Source of the DNA: a bacterium
GTDB taxonomy: Bacteria; Cyanobacteriota; Sericytochromatia; S15B-MN24; UBA4093
Direction: 5' to 3'
Length of the DNA stretch: 64,000 nt
NCBI GenBank assembly: GCA_017744355.1
Contig: JAGIBK010000001.1
Coordinates: forward strand, 186,001 to 250,000
A program made the position numbers and the translations under genes. Below are positions 36,780-44,826 of the stretch, piece after piece (positions within the stretch are counted from its first letter, which is position 1; each line of letters starts with the position of its first letter). The notes beneath the pieces were generated by a model. The model ran no database searches and had not been told where the DNA came from. It saw only the letters and a program-made list of their open reading frames with translations.

Positions 36780-38066
36780 TCAACGCTTGCGTCGATCCCT
36801 GCGATCGGGTCGATCCTCATGCCAGTCCAGATGGCGCGAGATCTTGGTCCTGGGCGGCTTCGCGGCAGGATTCTTGCTCGGAGTCTCGGGCGCCTCGAAG
36901 GCCTCGACGGGCGGCTTCCAAGGCCGGATGTGGTCGTCGCTGCCGGAACGGGGCGGAGCGATCTTGAGGGGTTCGAGCGGTATCCCGGTGCGCAGGCGCT
37001 TGAGGGCCTCGACCTCCTCGCGGTAGCTGAGGGTCACGGCCCGTCCCTCGCGCCCGGCACGGCCCGAGCGGCCCGCGCGGTGGACGTACTGGTCCACGTC
37101 GGGCGGCACGGCGTAGTTGACGACCAGATCGACCTCGGGGATGTCGAGCCCGCGCGAGGCCACGTCGGTGGCGACCAGGATCCGGTAGAGCCCGTCACGG
37201 AAGCGCGCCATGGTCTCGTTGCGGTTCGCCTGCGGCAAGTCACCGTTGAGGTAGGCGGCGGCGAGCCCCGCCTGGCGCAGGCGCATGGCCACGCGCTTGG
37301 TGTCTTCCTTGAGCCGAACGAAGACGATGGCTTGTCCCGGCTCCTCGCGCAGCAGTTTGGTCAGGATGGGCAGCTTGCCGTCCTTGGGAACCGCCACGTG
37401 ATGGTGAGTCAGGGTCTTGGCGGTGGTGGCGGGCTGGAGGGGGGCCTTTTCCTCCGTCTTGCGCATGGTCGCTTCGGCGTAGGCTTGGACCTCGGGGCCG
37501 ACCGTGGCCGAGACCAGGACGGTCTGGCGCTCGGTGGGCAGCGCCGCGAGGATTCCGTCCAGGTCGTGCTTGAAGCCGCGCAGCAGCATCTCGTCGGCCT
37601 CGTCGAGGACGACGGTACGGCAGTGCTTGAGCATCAAGGCGTCGCGTCGGACCAGGTCGTGCACCCGGCCGGGCGTCCCCACCAGTACGGCGATCCCCTT
37701 GTCGATGAGCTTGAGCTGGGGCTCGATGGCCTCGCCGCCGACCAGGGCATGGATCGCGGGGCGCCACTTGCGGGCGGCCTCGCGCAGCACGTCGCGCACC
37801 TGCAGCGCCAGCTCGCGGGTCGGCACCAGGATCATGGCCCGGGGGCGCAGGGGGGTGCCCGCGATGGCGTTCAGCAGGGGCAGGCCGTAGGCGAGAGTCT
37901 TGCCCGTGCCCGTCTCGGCCTGGATCACCGCGTCGTGGCCTTCGAGCTGGGAGGGGATGCTCGAGGCCTGGATGGGGGTGGGGCGCTCGAAACCGAGTCG
38001 CGCAAGGCCGCCGAGCAGCTCGGGCCTTAGGCCGAGCGCTTCGAAGCTCGGGGGGGACGGGGTCAT
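36780..38066 (-). CDS. DEAD-box RNA helicase
   Basis: A 428-residue helicase starting at ATG 38066 (MTPSPPSFEALG) after AGGAGG; an in-frame longer frame adds 20 Arg-rich residues without support. All core motifs are present: FERPTPIQ (Q motif), AETGTGKT (I), PTREL (Ia), TPGR (Ib), VLDEADEM (II, DEAD), VSAT (III), IVFV (IV), TDVASRGLDIPEVD (V) and YVHRAGRSGRAGREG (VI). The C-terminal ~60 residues are basic and Pro-rich, ending DRRDRRKR, typical of RNA-binding tails. It unwinds RNA in ribosome assembly, decay or cold growth. Upstream of the protease gene on the same strand. Confidence 0.96.
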   Translation of the reverse strand: MTPSPPSFEALGLRPELLGGLARLGFERPTPIQASSIPSQLEGHDAVIQAETGTGKTLAYGLPLLNAIAGTPLRPRAMILVPTRELALQVRDVLREAARKWRPAIHALVGGEAIEPQLKLIDKGIAVLVGTPGRVHDLVRRDALMLKHCRTVVLDEADEMLLRGFKHDLDGILAALPTERQTVLVSATVGPEVQAYAEATMRKTEEKAPLQPATTAKTLTHHHVAVPKDGKLPILTKLLREEPGQAIVFVRLKEDTKRVAMRLRQAGLAAAYLNGDLPQANRNETMARFRDGLYRILVATDVASRGLDIPEVDLVVNYAVPPDVDQYVHRAGRSGRAGREGRAVTLSYREEVEALKRLRTGIPLEPLKIAPPRSGSDDHIRPWKPPVEAFEAPETPSKNPAAKPPRTKISRHLDWHEDRPDRRDRRKR

Positions 38067-38236
38067 GGAGGGCCTCCTCGCGAGGGTGATGGGCTGGGAC
38101 CCCCATCTTAGGCGAATCTTCCGCAATTAAAAAGGTAGCTTTTGCGGATGAACGGGGTATAGGTGGACGGGCGCTCCCCTGCTTGTCATGGTGGCGGATT
38201 TTCGTTTCTATATCGATATTGTCGAGGTGATTCCAG

Positions 38237-39124
38237 GTGTTCGCGATTATCGGGCTGCTCATCGTCTTTGGCGCGGTCTTTGGAGGGTTCATGGCGGAGG
38301 GCGGCCCCCTCGTGGTCCTCTATCAGCCATACGAGCTCCTCATCATCGGCGGGGCGGCGCTCGGGGCGATGCTCTGCGCGACCCCGGCGCCGGTCCTCAA
38401 GCAGATCACCAAGGAGCTACCCACCGTCTTCGCCGGATCCAAGTACACCCGGGCGGCTTACGACGAGATCCTGGGCGCCATGTTCGCGATCTTCACCCGC
38501 GCCAAGCGCGAGGGCTTCCTGACGGTCGAAGCGGATCTGGCCGCCCCCCACGAGTCCGAGGCCTTCAGCGGCTTCCCGACCCTGCTGGCGAACCACCACG
38601 CCCTCGAGTTCCTGTGCGATTCCATGAAGCTCGCGATCAGCTACCAGGCGAAGCCCGAGCACATCGAGCTCGCGATGGACATCTACCTAGAGACCCACCA
38701 CGAAGAGGGCGGCCTTGGCAGCGCCTCCTTGACCCGCGTCGCGGACGCCCTGCCCGGTCTGGGCATCGTGGCGGCGGTGCTCGGCATCATCATCGCCCTC
38801 CAGAGCCTTAGCGCTCCCCCCGAAGTCCTTGGCCACGCCATTTCGGCGGCGCTGGTCGGCACCTTCCTCGGCCTCTTGCTCTCCTACGGCATGATCCAGC
38901 CCATCGCCGCCAACATCGAGGGGCAAGCCAAGGAGAGCGCCCGCTACTTCCAGTGCATCCGCGAGGCCGTGGGGGCCTACTTCAGCGGCTGTGACCCCAT
39001 CGTGGCCGTCGAGATCGGCCGCCAGGCCATCTACTCCTACAACCGCCCGACCGCCGAGCAGCTCGATGCCATCGTATCGGGGCGCTCGGGGGCGTCGGCT
39101 GAGGCCGCCGGGGTGGGGGCCTAA
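38237..39124 (+). CDS. motA: Flagellar motor stator protein MotA
   Basis: A 295-residue MotA from a GTG at 38237, with GAGGTGA upstream. Four hydrophobic segments (FAIIGLLIVFGAVFGGFM; LLIIGGAALGAMLC; GLGIVAAVLGIIIALQSL; HAISAALVGTFLGLLLSYGM) and a cytosolic domain with typical AxxALPGLGIVAAVLGII, VALVG region. It is the proton or sodium channel partner of MotB and powers flagellar rotation; ion choice not determined. motB starts 3 nt after the stop. Confidence 0.94.
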   Translation: MFAIIGLLIVFGAVFGGFMAEGGPLVVLYQPYELLIIGGAALGAMLCATPAPVLKQITKELPTVFAGSKYTRAAYDEILGAMFAIFTRAKREGFLTVEADLAAPHESEAFSGFPTLLANHHALEFLCDSMKLAISYQAKPEHIELAMDIYLETHHEEGGLGSASLTRVADALPGLGIVAAVLGIIIALQSLSAPPEVLGHAISAALVGTFLGLLLSYGMIQPIAANIEGQAKESARYFQCIREAVGAYFSGCDPIVAVEIGRQAIYSYNRPTAEQLDAIVSGRSGASAEAAGVGA

Positions 39125-39127
39125 TCA

Positions 39128-39874
39128 GTGGGGCGCAGACGCAAAGGCGGTCACGGCGGGCATCACGGGGGATCCTGGAAGGTCGCGTTGGCCGACTTCA
39201 TGACGGCGATGATGGCCCTCTTTCTGGTGCTGTGGCTGACGGGCCTCAGCACCAAGGACCAGAAGAAGGGGATCGCCGAGTACTTCCGTGATCCCTCGAT
39301 CTTCGGTCAGGGCAAGGGGGTCATGAAGGGGACGGAGGTGCCGGTCAACGCCACCATCATCGAGAACCCGCCCATCGGCATCCAGCCGATCCCCGACGTC
39401 ATAGAGCCGCCGGCTTCGACCGAGAGCATCGCGGCCGAGATCCAGGAGGCCCTCTTGGAAGGCTCGCTCTGGCCCTTCCGTGACAGCATCCAGGTCAAAG
39501 AGACGCCCGAAGGGATCGAGCTTTCGGTGGTCGAGAAGGCGAAAGACGTCTTGTTCGACAGCGGCGCGCCTTCGCCGACCCCACGCACGGTCGACATCCT
39601 CAAGGCCATCTCCCGCGAGCTCAAGGGGGTCAGCAACCACATCATGATCGGCGGCCACACGGATGCCCATCCGCTGGCCCTCAGGAACGGCTACACCAAC
39701 TGGGAGCTCTCGGCGGATCGCGCCAACAAGGCACGCAACATCCTGGAGTCCAACGGGGTGAACGCAAAGCGCATCTGGGCGGTGCGCGGCTTCGCCTCGA
39801 CCCACCCCATCAACGAGAAGGATCCCTTCGCCAGCGAGAACCGGCGGATCTCGATCGTCATCCTCAAGAACTAA
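39128..39874 (+). CDS. motB: Flagellar motor stator protein MotB
   Basis: A 248-residue MotB from a GTG. A short cytosolic stretch (rich in Arg, Gly, His) precedes one transmembrane helix with the ion-carrying Asp23 (VALADFMTAMMALFLVLW). Residues ~130-245 are an OmpA-like peptidoglycan-binding domain (IGGHTDAHPLALRNGYTNWE, ELSADRANKARNIL, WAVRGFASTHP, ENRRISIVI) that anchors the stator to the cell wall. Cotranscribed with motA. Confidence 0.95.
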   Translation: MGRRRKGGHGGHHGGSWKVALADFMTAMMALFLVLWLTGLSTKDQKKGIAEYFRDPSIFGQGKGVMKGTEVPVNATIIENPPIGIQPIPDVIEPPASTESIAAEIQEALLEGSLWPFRDSIQVKETPEGIELSVVEKAKDVLFDSGAPSPTPRTVDILKAISRELKGVSNHIMIGGHTDAHPLALRNGYTNWELSADRANKARNILESNGVNAKRIWAVRGFASTHPINEKDPFASENRRISIVILKN

Positions 39875-39881
39875 GCAGCCT

Positions 39882-39928
39882 CGACAAGCAGGAGGGCCGG
39901 TCGTATCGACCGGCCCTCCTGCTTGTCG
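39882..39928. terminator. Perfect 22-bp hairpin between convergent motB and phosphoesterase genes
   Basis: Arms 39882-39903 and 39907-39928 pair perfectly around a 3-nt loop; it lies between two gene ends. No T-run on either strand, so it is a candidate bidirectional, U-less terminator. Confidence 0.7.
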
Positions 39929-39938
39929 CGTAGAGGTG

Positions 39939-40841
39939 CTAGGGGGTGAGCGCCCCTACCCGAGGCACCGTCACGGTGCCCCGTCGTGCGTAGGAGAGGC
40001 GGTTGAGCGCCAGGTGGCGCATGGCCGTCCCCCGGGCGCAGGCTCGATCGTCGTGCATGGGCAGTGGGACCTTGCGCCACTCGTAGCGGATCTCGTGGGC
40101 GTGCGCGTGGTGCTGAACGGTGAAGATCCGGTACTGGTGGGGGTGCTCCACCAGCGAGGGGCCCGTGAGCACCGTGGTCGAGGCGAAGGGGGTGCTGCTG
40201 CTCAGGTGGTAGTGTCCGCAGAGCATCAGGGGCGCGTGGGCGTGGGGGGCGATCGCCGCCTGAAGCCGCAGGCGGTCCCGCTCTTCGAACTTGAGCGCGC
40301 CCATCAGCGGATAGGGCGTGATCGGCGGGTGGTGGATGGCGAGGATCGCAAGCTCGTCGCGGCTCGCGGTAAGGGTCTCGTGGAGCCAGGCGGCCTGATG
40401 GCGCGAGAAGTGACCGCGCCAGGTCAGGTAGCGGTCGGAGCCGTTGTCGGTCGAGTCCAGCGCCACCAGCTTCACCCCTTCGGCAGGGCTGAGCGCGTAG
40501 TGGGGACGCATGCCGCTCAGGCCGTGGTCTCCGAGGCGGCGCATGATGAGCTCCTTGCGCGCGTGGACCTCGTCGCCCTCCACGTCGTGGTTGCCGAAGG
40601 CCGCGTAGAAGGGCATGTTCAGGCGTTCGAGGATGGCGCGCATGGCGTCGATCTCTTCAGGGACGCGGTCCGGGTAGTGGAAGAGGTCGCCGGTCAGCAC
40701 GACGAAATCGACCTCTTGCGCGTTGAGATCGGCGACGGTCGCCTCCAGGACCGGCACACCCGTCGGGTAACGGTTCTGGCGCAGGGTCGTGAAGTGTAGA
40801 TCCGTCAGGTGAGCAAAGCGGATTGGCTTGGTGTTCGGCAT
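39939..40841 (-). CDS. Calcineurin-like metallophosphoesterase
   Basis: A 300-residue enzyme of the 3',5'-cAMP phosphodiesterase-like group. Metal-binding motifs in order: HLTDLHF (DxH), VVLTGDLF (GDxx), AFGNHDVEGD (GNH), IHHPPITPYP and GHYHLSSST (GHxH). It hydrolyses phosphoesters in the cytosol; the substrate is not evident, and cAMP is only one option. No ribosome binding site is seen near the ATG; a TATAGG lies 6 nt upstream, suggesting leaderless translation. Confidence 0.92.
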   Translation of the reverse strand: MPNTKPIRFAHLTDLHFTTLRQNRYPTGVPVLEATVADLNAQEVDFVVLTGDLFHYPDRVPEEIDAMRAILERLNMPFYAAFGNHDVEGDEVHARKELIMRRLGDHGLSGMRPHYALSPAEGVKLVALDSTDNGSDRYLTWRGHFSRHQAAWLHETLTASRDELAILAIHHPPITPYPLMGALKFEERDRLRLQAAIAPHAHAPLMLCGHYHLSSSTPFASTTVLTGPSLVEHPHQYRIFTVQHHAHAHEIRYEWRKVPLPMHDDRACARGTAMRHLALNRLSYARRGTVTVPRVGALTP

Positions 40842-40847
40842 ATGGGC

Positions 40848-40856
40848 CCTATACCC
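40848..40856 (-). promoter_or_regulatory. -10-like element for a leaderless phosphoesterase gene
   Basis: GGGTATAGG on the minus strand; the TATAGG ends 6 nt before the ATG at 40841, placing the likely transcription start at the start codon. Confidence 0.4.
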
Positions 40857-40891
40857 TTCGCGTGCATGAGGGATACCGATCGATCGGAAGT

Positions 40892-41713
40892 CTAGCTCCC
40901 CATGATCGTCATCAGCAAGAAGTAGCGATTCGAGAAGAGTTGCACATACCCGTAGGCGGTGCCCAGGTTGGGGATCCGCCCCCCTTTTCGCCAGGCCGGA
41001 TACCAGACGTCCATGACCGTTCCGAACATGTCGTCTTGCTTCCAGCGGGACTTGAACTCGCGAGCGGCGAGCGTCAGGTTGAGGTGCGGGTCACGCTTGA
41101 GGCGCGCGACCCGCACCTCGAGGTCAGCGCCGAGCCAGGGATGGTCCTGGGCCTGGACCGAGGTGAGCCCAACGGCGACCAGCCCGCGTCGCCGGGTGTC
41201 CTGGTTGGTGTCGAAGTTGCTCTCGGTCCAGACGTAGGCCCCGAGGATCAAGGGGTCTATCTCTTGCTCGATGGCCACTTTCTCGATCAGGGCGCCGTAG
41301 CGCTGCCAGCCGATCATGCCTTCCTTGGCGGTCAGGCCCCAGCGGTCCTTGGCCGGAGTGAGCAGGTTGTAGGGGGTCAGCTGGTCGTGCCGCTTGTGGG
41401 GCAGGGCCTCGAGGGTCTGGTACAGGATCTCGACCTGGGCGCGGGGGACTCCCATCCGCCGAGCCAACACGTCCCAGGCGTCGTTACCCAAGGCGTCGCT
41501 GAGCTGCCAGACCTGCGCGGGACTGAGCCGGTAACGCCTGGCGACCTCGGCGAACTTCGTCCCCATGTCGCCGGCGAGTGCCTGGACCCGCTCATCGACG
41601 CTCGGCACGGCCGGGGCGGCGCGCCCCGGTCCCGGATGCAGCAGGCAGAGGCCAGCGAGTAGCCCCGCGATCGCACGCTTTCTCCCCCGCAAATGCGGCA
41701 ACCCCTGAATCAT
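40892..41713 (-). CDS. Exported lytic transglycosylase-like protein
   Basis: The ATG at 41713 follows GGAGGA, giving 273 residues; a 17-residue longer frame has no support. Residues 1-33 look like a signal peptide ending AAPA. The second half carries the SLT-type lysozyme motif LILGAYVWTESNFD, with the presumed catalytic Glu, but the next part (TNQDTRRRGLVAVGLTSVQ) departs from the usual ExxxxPxAxSxxGAxGLMQ. The C-terminus has WKQDDMFGTVMDVWYPAW and a TAYGYVQLFSNRYF stretch. It probably cuts peptidoglycan in the periplasm, and the altered loop could shift activity or specificity. In a run with the metallophosphoesterase and 55-aa gene. Confidence 0.75.
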   Translation of the reverse strand: MIQGLPHLRGRKRAIAGLLAGLCLLHPGPGRAAPAVPSVDERVQALAGDMGTKFAEVARRYRLSPAQVWQLSDALGNDAWDVLARRMGVPRAQVEILYQTLEALPHKRHDQLTPYNLLTPAKDRWGLTAKEGMIGWQRYGALIEKVAIEQEIDPLILGAYVWTESNFDTNQDTRRRGLVAVGLTSVQAQDHPWLGADLEVRVARLKRDPHLNLTLAAREFKSRWKQDDMFGTVMDVWYPAWRKGGRIPNLGTAYGYVQLFSNRYFLLMTIMGS

Positions 41714-41792
41714 GGCTCCTCCGTCGTCGCCAAGCTCAGGGGTTGCATACCCGAAGCGGGCCAAGCCTTACACGCTGGCTTGGCCTCGCGGG

Positions 41793-41960
41793 CTATTCCT
41801 CTTCGTGGTGCTCGCGGATGTCGCGCAGGCGCGCCTTGACGGCCTCGAAGTTGACCTTCAGGACGTTGATCTCGGCCCCGGTCATCTTGGGCTTGGAGCT
41901 GAGCAGGAAATCTTGCAGGGAGGCGAGCTGTTCTTCGGCTTGCTGAATCTTGGTCTTCAT
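41793..41960 (-). CDS. Small 55-aa helical protein
   Basis: A 55-codon frame from ATG 41960, after AGAGGA, to TAG. It begins MKTKIQQAEEQLASLQDFLL and ends RLRDIREHHEEE. The composition (Lys, Glu, Gln, Leu; no Cys or Trp) and heptad-like spacing suggest one long amphipathic helix, maybe a coiled coil. Upstream, an extended -10 (TGCTAAAGT at 42015-42023) reads in the right direction. The function is unknown; cytosolic since there is no signal peptide. A distant resemblance to small regulatory or sporulation-type proteins is too weak to use. Confidence 0.65.
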   Translation of the reverse strand: MKTKIQQAEEQLASLQDFLLSSKPKMTGAEINVLKVNFEAVKARLRDIREHHEEE

Positions 41961-42014
41961 GTGGCGGTATCCTCTGCGTTGGGTCGGGAACGGGGCGGGC
42001 CCCGGAACCCTATC

Positions 42015-42023
42015 ACTTTAGCA
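42015..42023 (-). promoter_or_regulatory. Extended -10 promoter of the 55-aa gene
   Basis: TGCTAAAGT on the minus strand, about 55 nt before the ATG at 41960; fits the TGnTAnnnT pattern of other promoters here. Confidence 0.4.
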
Positions 42024-42144
42024 TGGGTCGCTCTGGGGGCGGTTGCGATCGCCAACTTGTTTCTCCGCATCGGATAGAAGCGAACGGAAGGGGCTTTGCT
42101 TTACTGGAAGGGCTCGGCTCGCTGTTCACGTTCGGGAGGCTTCT

Positions 42145-42588
42145 ATGTCACTGGCGCGTACCGTCTTCGGGGGCTTCATGCTCCTCTCGCTCGTCGCATC
42201 CCCTCTTGCGGCTCCGGCGGCCGCGGCGACGCCTCCGTCGCCCGAGGCCCTTCAAGCCGCTAAGTACCTGACCCCCCAGCAGGTCATCCAGCGCCAGAAG
42301 CGCGGCGAGCGGATCGTCATCGGGGACGTCCGCAAGGAGGCGGCCTTCAACACCCGGCGGATCATGGGGGCCAAGTCCTTGCCCGCCGTGGAGATGCCCC
42401 TCTGGGCCCCCAAGCTGAACTCCAAGGATGCCCTGGTGCTGTACTGCGCCTGCCCGCACGACGAGGCGAGCATCATCGCGGCCTACCAGCTTCAAAACCA
42501 GTACAAGGCCAAGAACGTCTACGTCCTCAAGGGCGGCATCAACGAGTGGATCGCCAAGGGCTACCCCTTCGACTATCGGCAGCCTTGA
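42145..42588 (+). CDS. Exported rhodanese-like protein
   Basis: A 147-residue protein; the ATG at 42145 follows GGGAGG. Residues 1-27 form a signal peptide ending APAAAA, so it should be periplasmic. The rhodanese fold is evident: IVIGDVRKEAAFNTRRIMGA (usual D-x-R and G-H-I-x-G-A region), then LVLYCACPHDEASIIAAYQL with the candidate active Cys, and VYVLKGGINEWIAKGYPF. The active loop CACPHDEAS differs from the common CxxGxRS, so sulfur-transfer activity is uncertain. Single gene. Confidence 0.88.
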   Translation: MSLARTVFGGFMLLSLVASPLAAPAAAATPPSPEALQAAKYLTPQQVIQRQKRGERIVIGDVRKEAAFNTRRIMGAKSLPAVEMPLWAPKLNSKDALVLYCACPHDEASIIAAYQLQNQYKAKNVYVLKGGINEWIAKGYPFDYRQP

Positions 42589-42604
42589 GCGCATAACGAC
42601 ACAA

Positions 42605-42632
42605 AGGCCGGGTCGCATTTGCGACCCGGCCT
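42605..42632. terminator. Hairpin between convergent rhodanese and PLD genes
   Basis: A 13-bp perfect stem (AGGCCGGGTCGCA / TGCGACCCGGCCT, 2-nt loop) after the rhodanese stop. It probably serves both genes. No T-run. Confidence 0.7.
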
Positions 42633-42648
42633 GTTCGATCCGAGGGGA

Positions 42649-43725
42649 TTAGCGGGCTGCCCAGTCCTTGGCGGCGGTCTTGGCGAGCGTCTCGATGATG
42701 GCCTTGTCCTCGACCAGGACGCCCATCTCGCGGTTGTTGTCCAGCGAGTTGGAGGTCATGTTCTCAGAGCCGATGTAGGCGCGGGCGTTGTCGGCGAGGA
42801 TCATCTTGGCGTGCATCTTGATGCTCTTGTTGAAGAGCAGCTGGTTGACGCCCTGGCCGTTGAGCAGGGCCTGCGAATCGGCGTTCGAGTCGCGGCCGGT
42901 GTTGGGGTCCTTGTCGAAGTGGGCCATCATCACCTTGACGTCGACGCCGGCCTTGGCGCGGGCCCCGAGGTGCTGGGCGATTTCGGGGTCGCTCACGAAC
43001 TCGCACTGAACCATCAGGCTCTTCTTGGCCGAGTCGATCAGCTTGATGATGCGCGCACGCGAGTTGTTGGGGCTCACCACCAGGTCGGGGTCCTTGGGCA
43101 GGTAGGTCAGCTCTTCCCAGTCGGCGTGGAAGATCTTCAGGAGCTCCTTGATGTCCGAGGGGTCGCGGTCCACCACCGCGTACTCGCGGTTGGTCGTCAG
43201 GCCCGAGTTGGTGAAGTTGAGGGTCATGATGTAGGCGGTCTGCTCATCGATGACCATGGTCTTCTGGTGGGTGTAGCGGAACTTGGGGCTCGAACGCTTG
43301 ACCCGCACCCCGCCCGCGATGAGGGCCTGGATGGTCTCCTTGTTCACGTTGTTGCCGAAGGTGGGCTGCTCGCCGGGCGCGAGGGGCTTGGGCGGGATGT
43401 AGGGATTCGCCTCGAGGATCACCTTGACCTCGACGCCCGCCTGGGCGCGCTCCACCAGCGCCTTCACCAGATCGGCGCTCGCGTCGTAGTTGGTGAAGAT
43501 GTAGGTCTGGACCTGGATCGACTTCTTGGCGCCGCGGATCGCATCCAAGAGCGACGAGTGCCCCATCTCGGGCAGAACGATGAGCGACAGGGCGCCGGCC
43601 TTGTGCTTTTGCGCCGTGACCTGATCGTTCGCGCCGGCCTGCATGCCCACTGGCAGCATGCCGCAGCCGCTCAGGCCGAGAGCCAGCGTGAAGGCGATCG
43701 CTAGACGTTGAAGACGGTACATCAT
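42649..43725 (-). CDS. Phospholipase D-like lipoprotein
   Basis: A 358-residue protein from the first ATG of an ATGATG at 43725, after GAAAGGG; signal peptide ends ALGLSGC (Cys21). Two HKD motifs are present: HQKTMVID near residue 155 and HAKMILAD near 310, each followed by a short serine- or asparagine-containing segment (TLNFTNSG; GSENMTSNS). The protein thus has the two half-sites of the PLD superfamily, which cleaves or transfers phosphodiesters (phospholipases, cardiolipin synthases, nucleases). Lipid anchoring makes a membrane or surface role likely; the substrate is unknown. Monocistronic, ending at a hairpin. Confidence 0.94.
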   Translation of the reverse strand: MMYRLQRLAIAFTLALGLSGCGMLPVGMQAGANDQVTAQKHKAGALSLIVLPEMGHSSLLDAIRGAKKSIQVQTYIFTNYDASADLVKALVERAQAGVEVKVILEANPYIPPKPLAPGEQPTFGNNVNKETIQALIAGGVRVKRSSPKFRYTHQKTMVIDEQTAYIMTLNFTNSGLTTNREYAVVDRDPSDIKELLKIFHADWEELTYLPKDPDLVVSPNNSRARIIKLIDSAKKSLMVQCEFVSDPEIAQHLGARAKAGVDVKVMMAHFDKDPNTGRDSNADSQALLNGQGVNQLLFNKSIKMHAKMILADNARAYIGSENMTSNSLDNNREMGVLVEDKAIIETLAKTAAKDWAAR

Positions 43726-43831
43726 CGTTGCCCTTTCATCGGACCTTACAGGAAGCATTAGCTGTTTTTAATCCGTTAAAAGGGTTATCGCCCCCTCCTC
43801 ACTGAAACTTGCGTGGAGGATTTCGGCCGAA

Positions 43832-43840
43832 TGATACAAT
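43832..43840 (+). promoter_or_regulatory. Extended -10 promoter of the esterase gene
   Basis: TGATACAAT, with TG extension and five of six consensus bases in the hexamer, about 120 nt before the start codon. Confidence 0.45.
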
Positions 43841-43959
43841 GACCCGAGCCATCGGCGGGCCCTCGGACGGGACTGACAAACGAGGCTTCTTCTGTTTCAA
43901 TAGAGAAGAACCGGCCCAACCGGTGGAAGTCAATGTTGCGTCAAGCGAGAAAGGATCTC

Positions 43960-44694
43960 ATGAGAAAAGAGGTTCATCACTGGTACAGCGATCGCATCGG
44001 CAAGAAGATGCCGATCGCCGTCTACGGTCACTACGGCTTCCCCCTCCTGATGTTCCCCACTGCGGCGGCGGACTTCGAGGAGTACGAGCGCTTCTACCTC
44101 ATCGAGGTCATGCGCCCCTGGATCGAGGCCGGCAAGGTCAAGGTCTTCTCGATTGACAGCGTCAACGCGCACACCTGGATGAACACCCGCATCCACCCCT
44201 CGGAGCGCGCGCGCAAGCACGAGTTCTACGACGGCTACGTGACCAACGAGGTCGTGCCCTTCATCTGGAACCACATGGGCGCGCGCCAGCACATCGTCAC
44301 CACCGGTGCGAGCATGGGCGCCTACCACGCCATGAACTTCCTGCTGCGCCACCCCGACATGTTCGGCGGCACCATCGCCATGTCGGGCGCCTACGACCTG
44401 GATCCCTGGACCGACGGCTACGTGGACAAGAACGTCTACTTCAACTCGCCGTTCCACTACATGCCCGGGCTCAACGATCCCTGGTTCATCCAGCAGCTCC
44501 GCGCCCACGGCAAGAACATCCACATCCTGACCGGCCAGGGCGACTACGAGGCCCCCGGCCAGTCCCGCAAGATGTCCAAGCTCCTCTGGGACAAGGGCAT
44601 CTGGCACAACCTCGACATGTGGGGCCACGACATGCGGCACGATTGGACCACCTGGCGCAAGATGATGCCTCTCTACATCGGCAACGCGTTCTAA
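43960..44694 (+). CDS. Putative alpha/beta-hydrolase esterase
   Basis: A 244-residue protein from ATG 43960 (MRKEVHHWYS), with GAAAGGA just upstream; the ORF could be extended by nine codons without a ribosome binding site. The nucleophile elbow is TTGASMGAYHAMN (G-x-S-x-G). WGHDMRHDWTTW near the end supplies the likely catalytic His. It resembles the esterase-D-like/putative esterase family (short proteins with VYGHYGFPLLMFPT near the N-terminus). No signal peptide; cytosolic. The substrate is unknown. A perfect palindromic hairpin follows. Confidence 0.9.
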   Translation: MRKEVHHWYSDRIGKKMPIAVYGHYGFPLLMFPTAAADFEEYERFYLIEVMRPWIEAGKVKVFSIDSVNAHTWMNTRIHPSERARKHEFYDGYVTNEVVPFIWNHMGARQHIVTTGASMGAYHAMNFLLRHPDMFGGTIAMSGAYDLDPWTDGYVDKNVYFNSPFHYMPGLNDPWFIQQLRAHGKNIHILTGQGDYEAPGQSRKMSKLLWDKGIWHNLDMWGHDMRHDWTTWRKMMPLYIGNAF

Positions 44695-44714
44695 CGACGT
44701 TCGCCTTTGGCCTC

Positions 44715-44746
44715 GAAACCGCCGGCTCGATCGAGCCGGCGGTTTC
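44715..44746 (+). terminator. Perfect palindrome after the esterase gene
   Basis: Arms of 16 bp at 44715-44730 and 44731-44746, without loop bases (folding with a 4-nt loop), 20 bases after the stop. No T-run. Confidence 0.65.
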
Positions 44747-44826
44747 CTCATGGGGTTAAGCACAAGCGGGCGTCGGGTATGAAAGCCATATCTCGCCTGG
44801 TTTTTCGACTGTAAAGGAGCGTGCCG

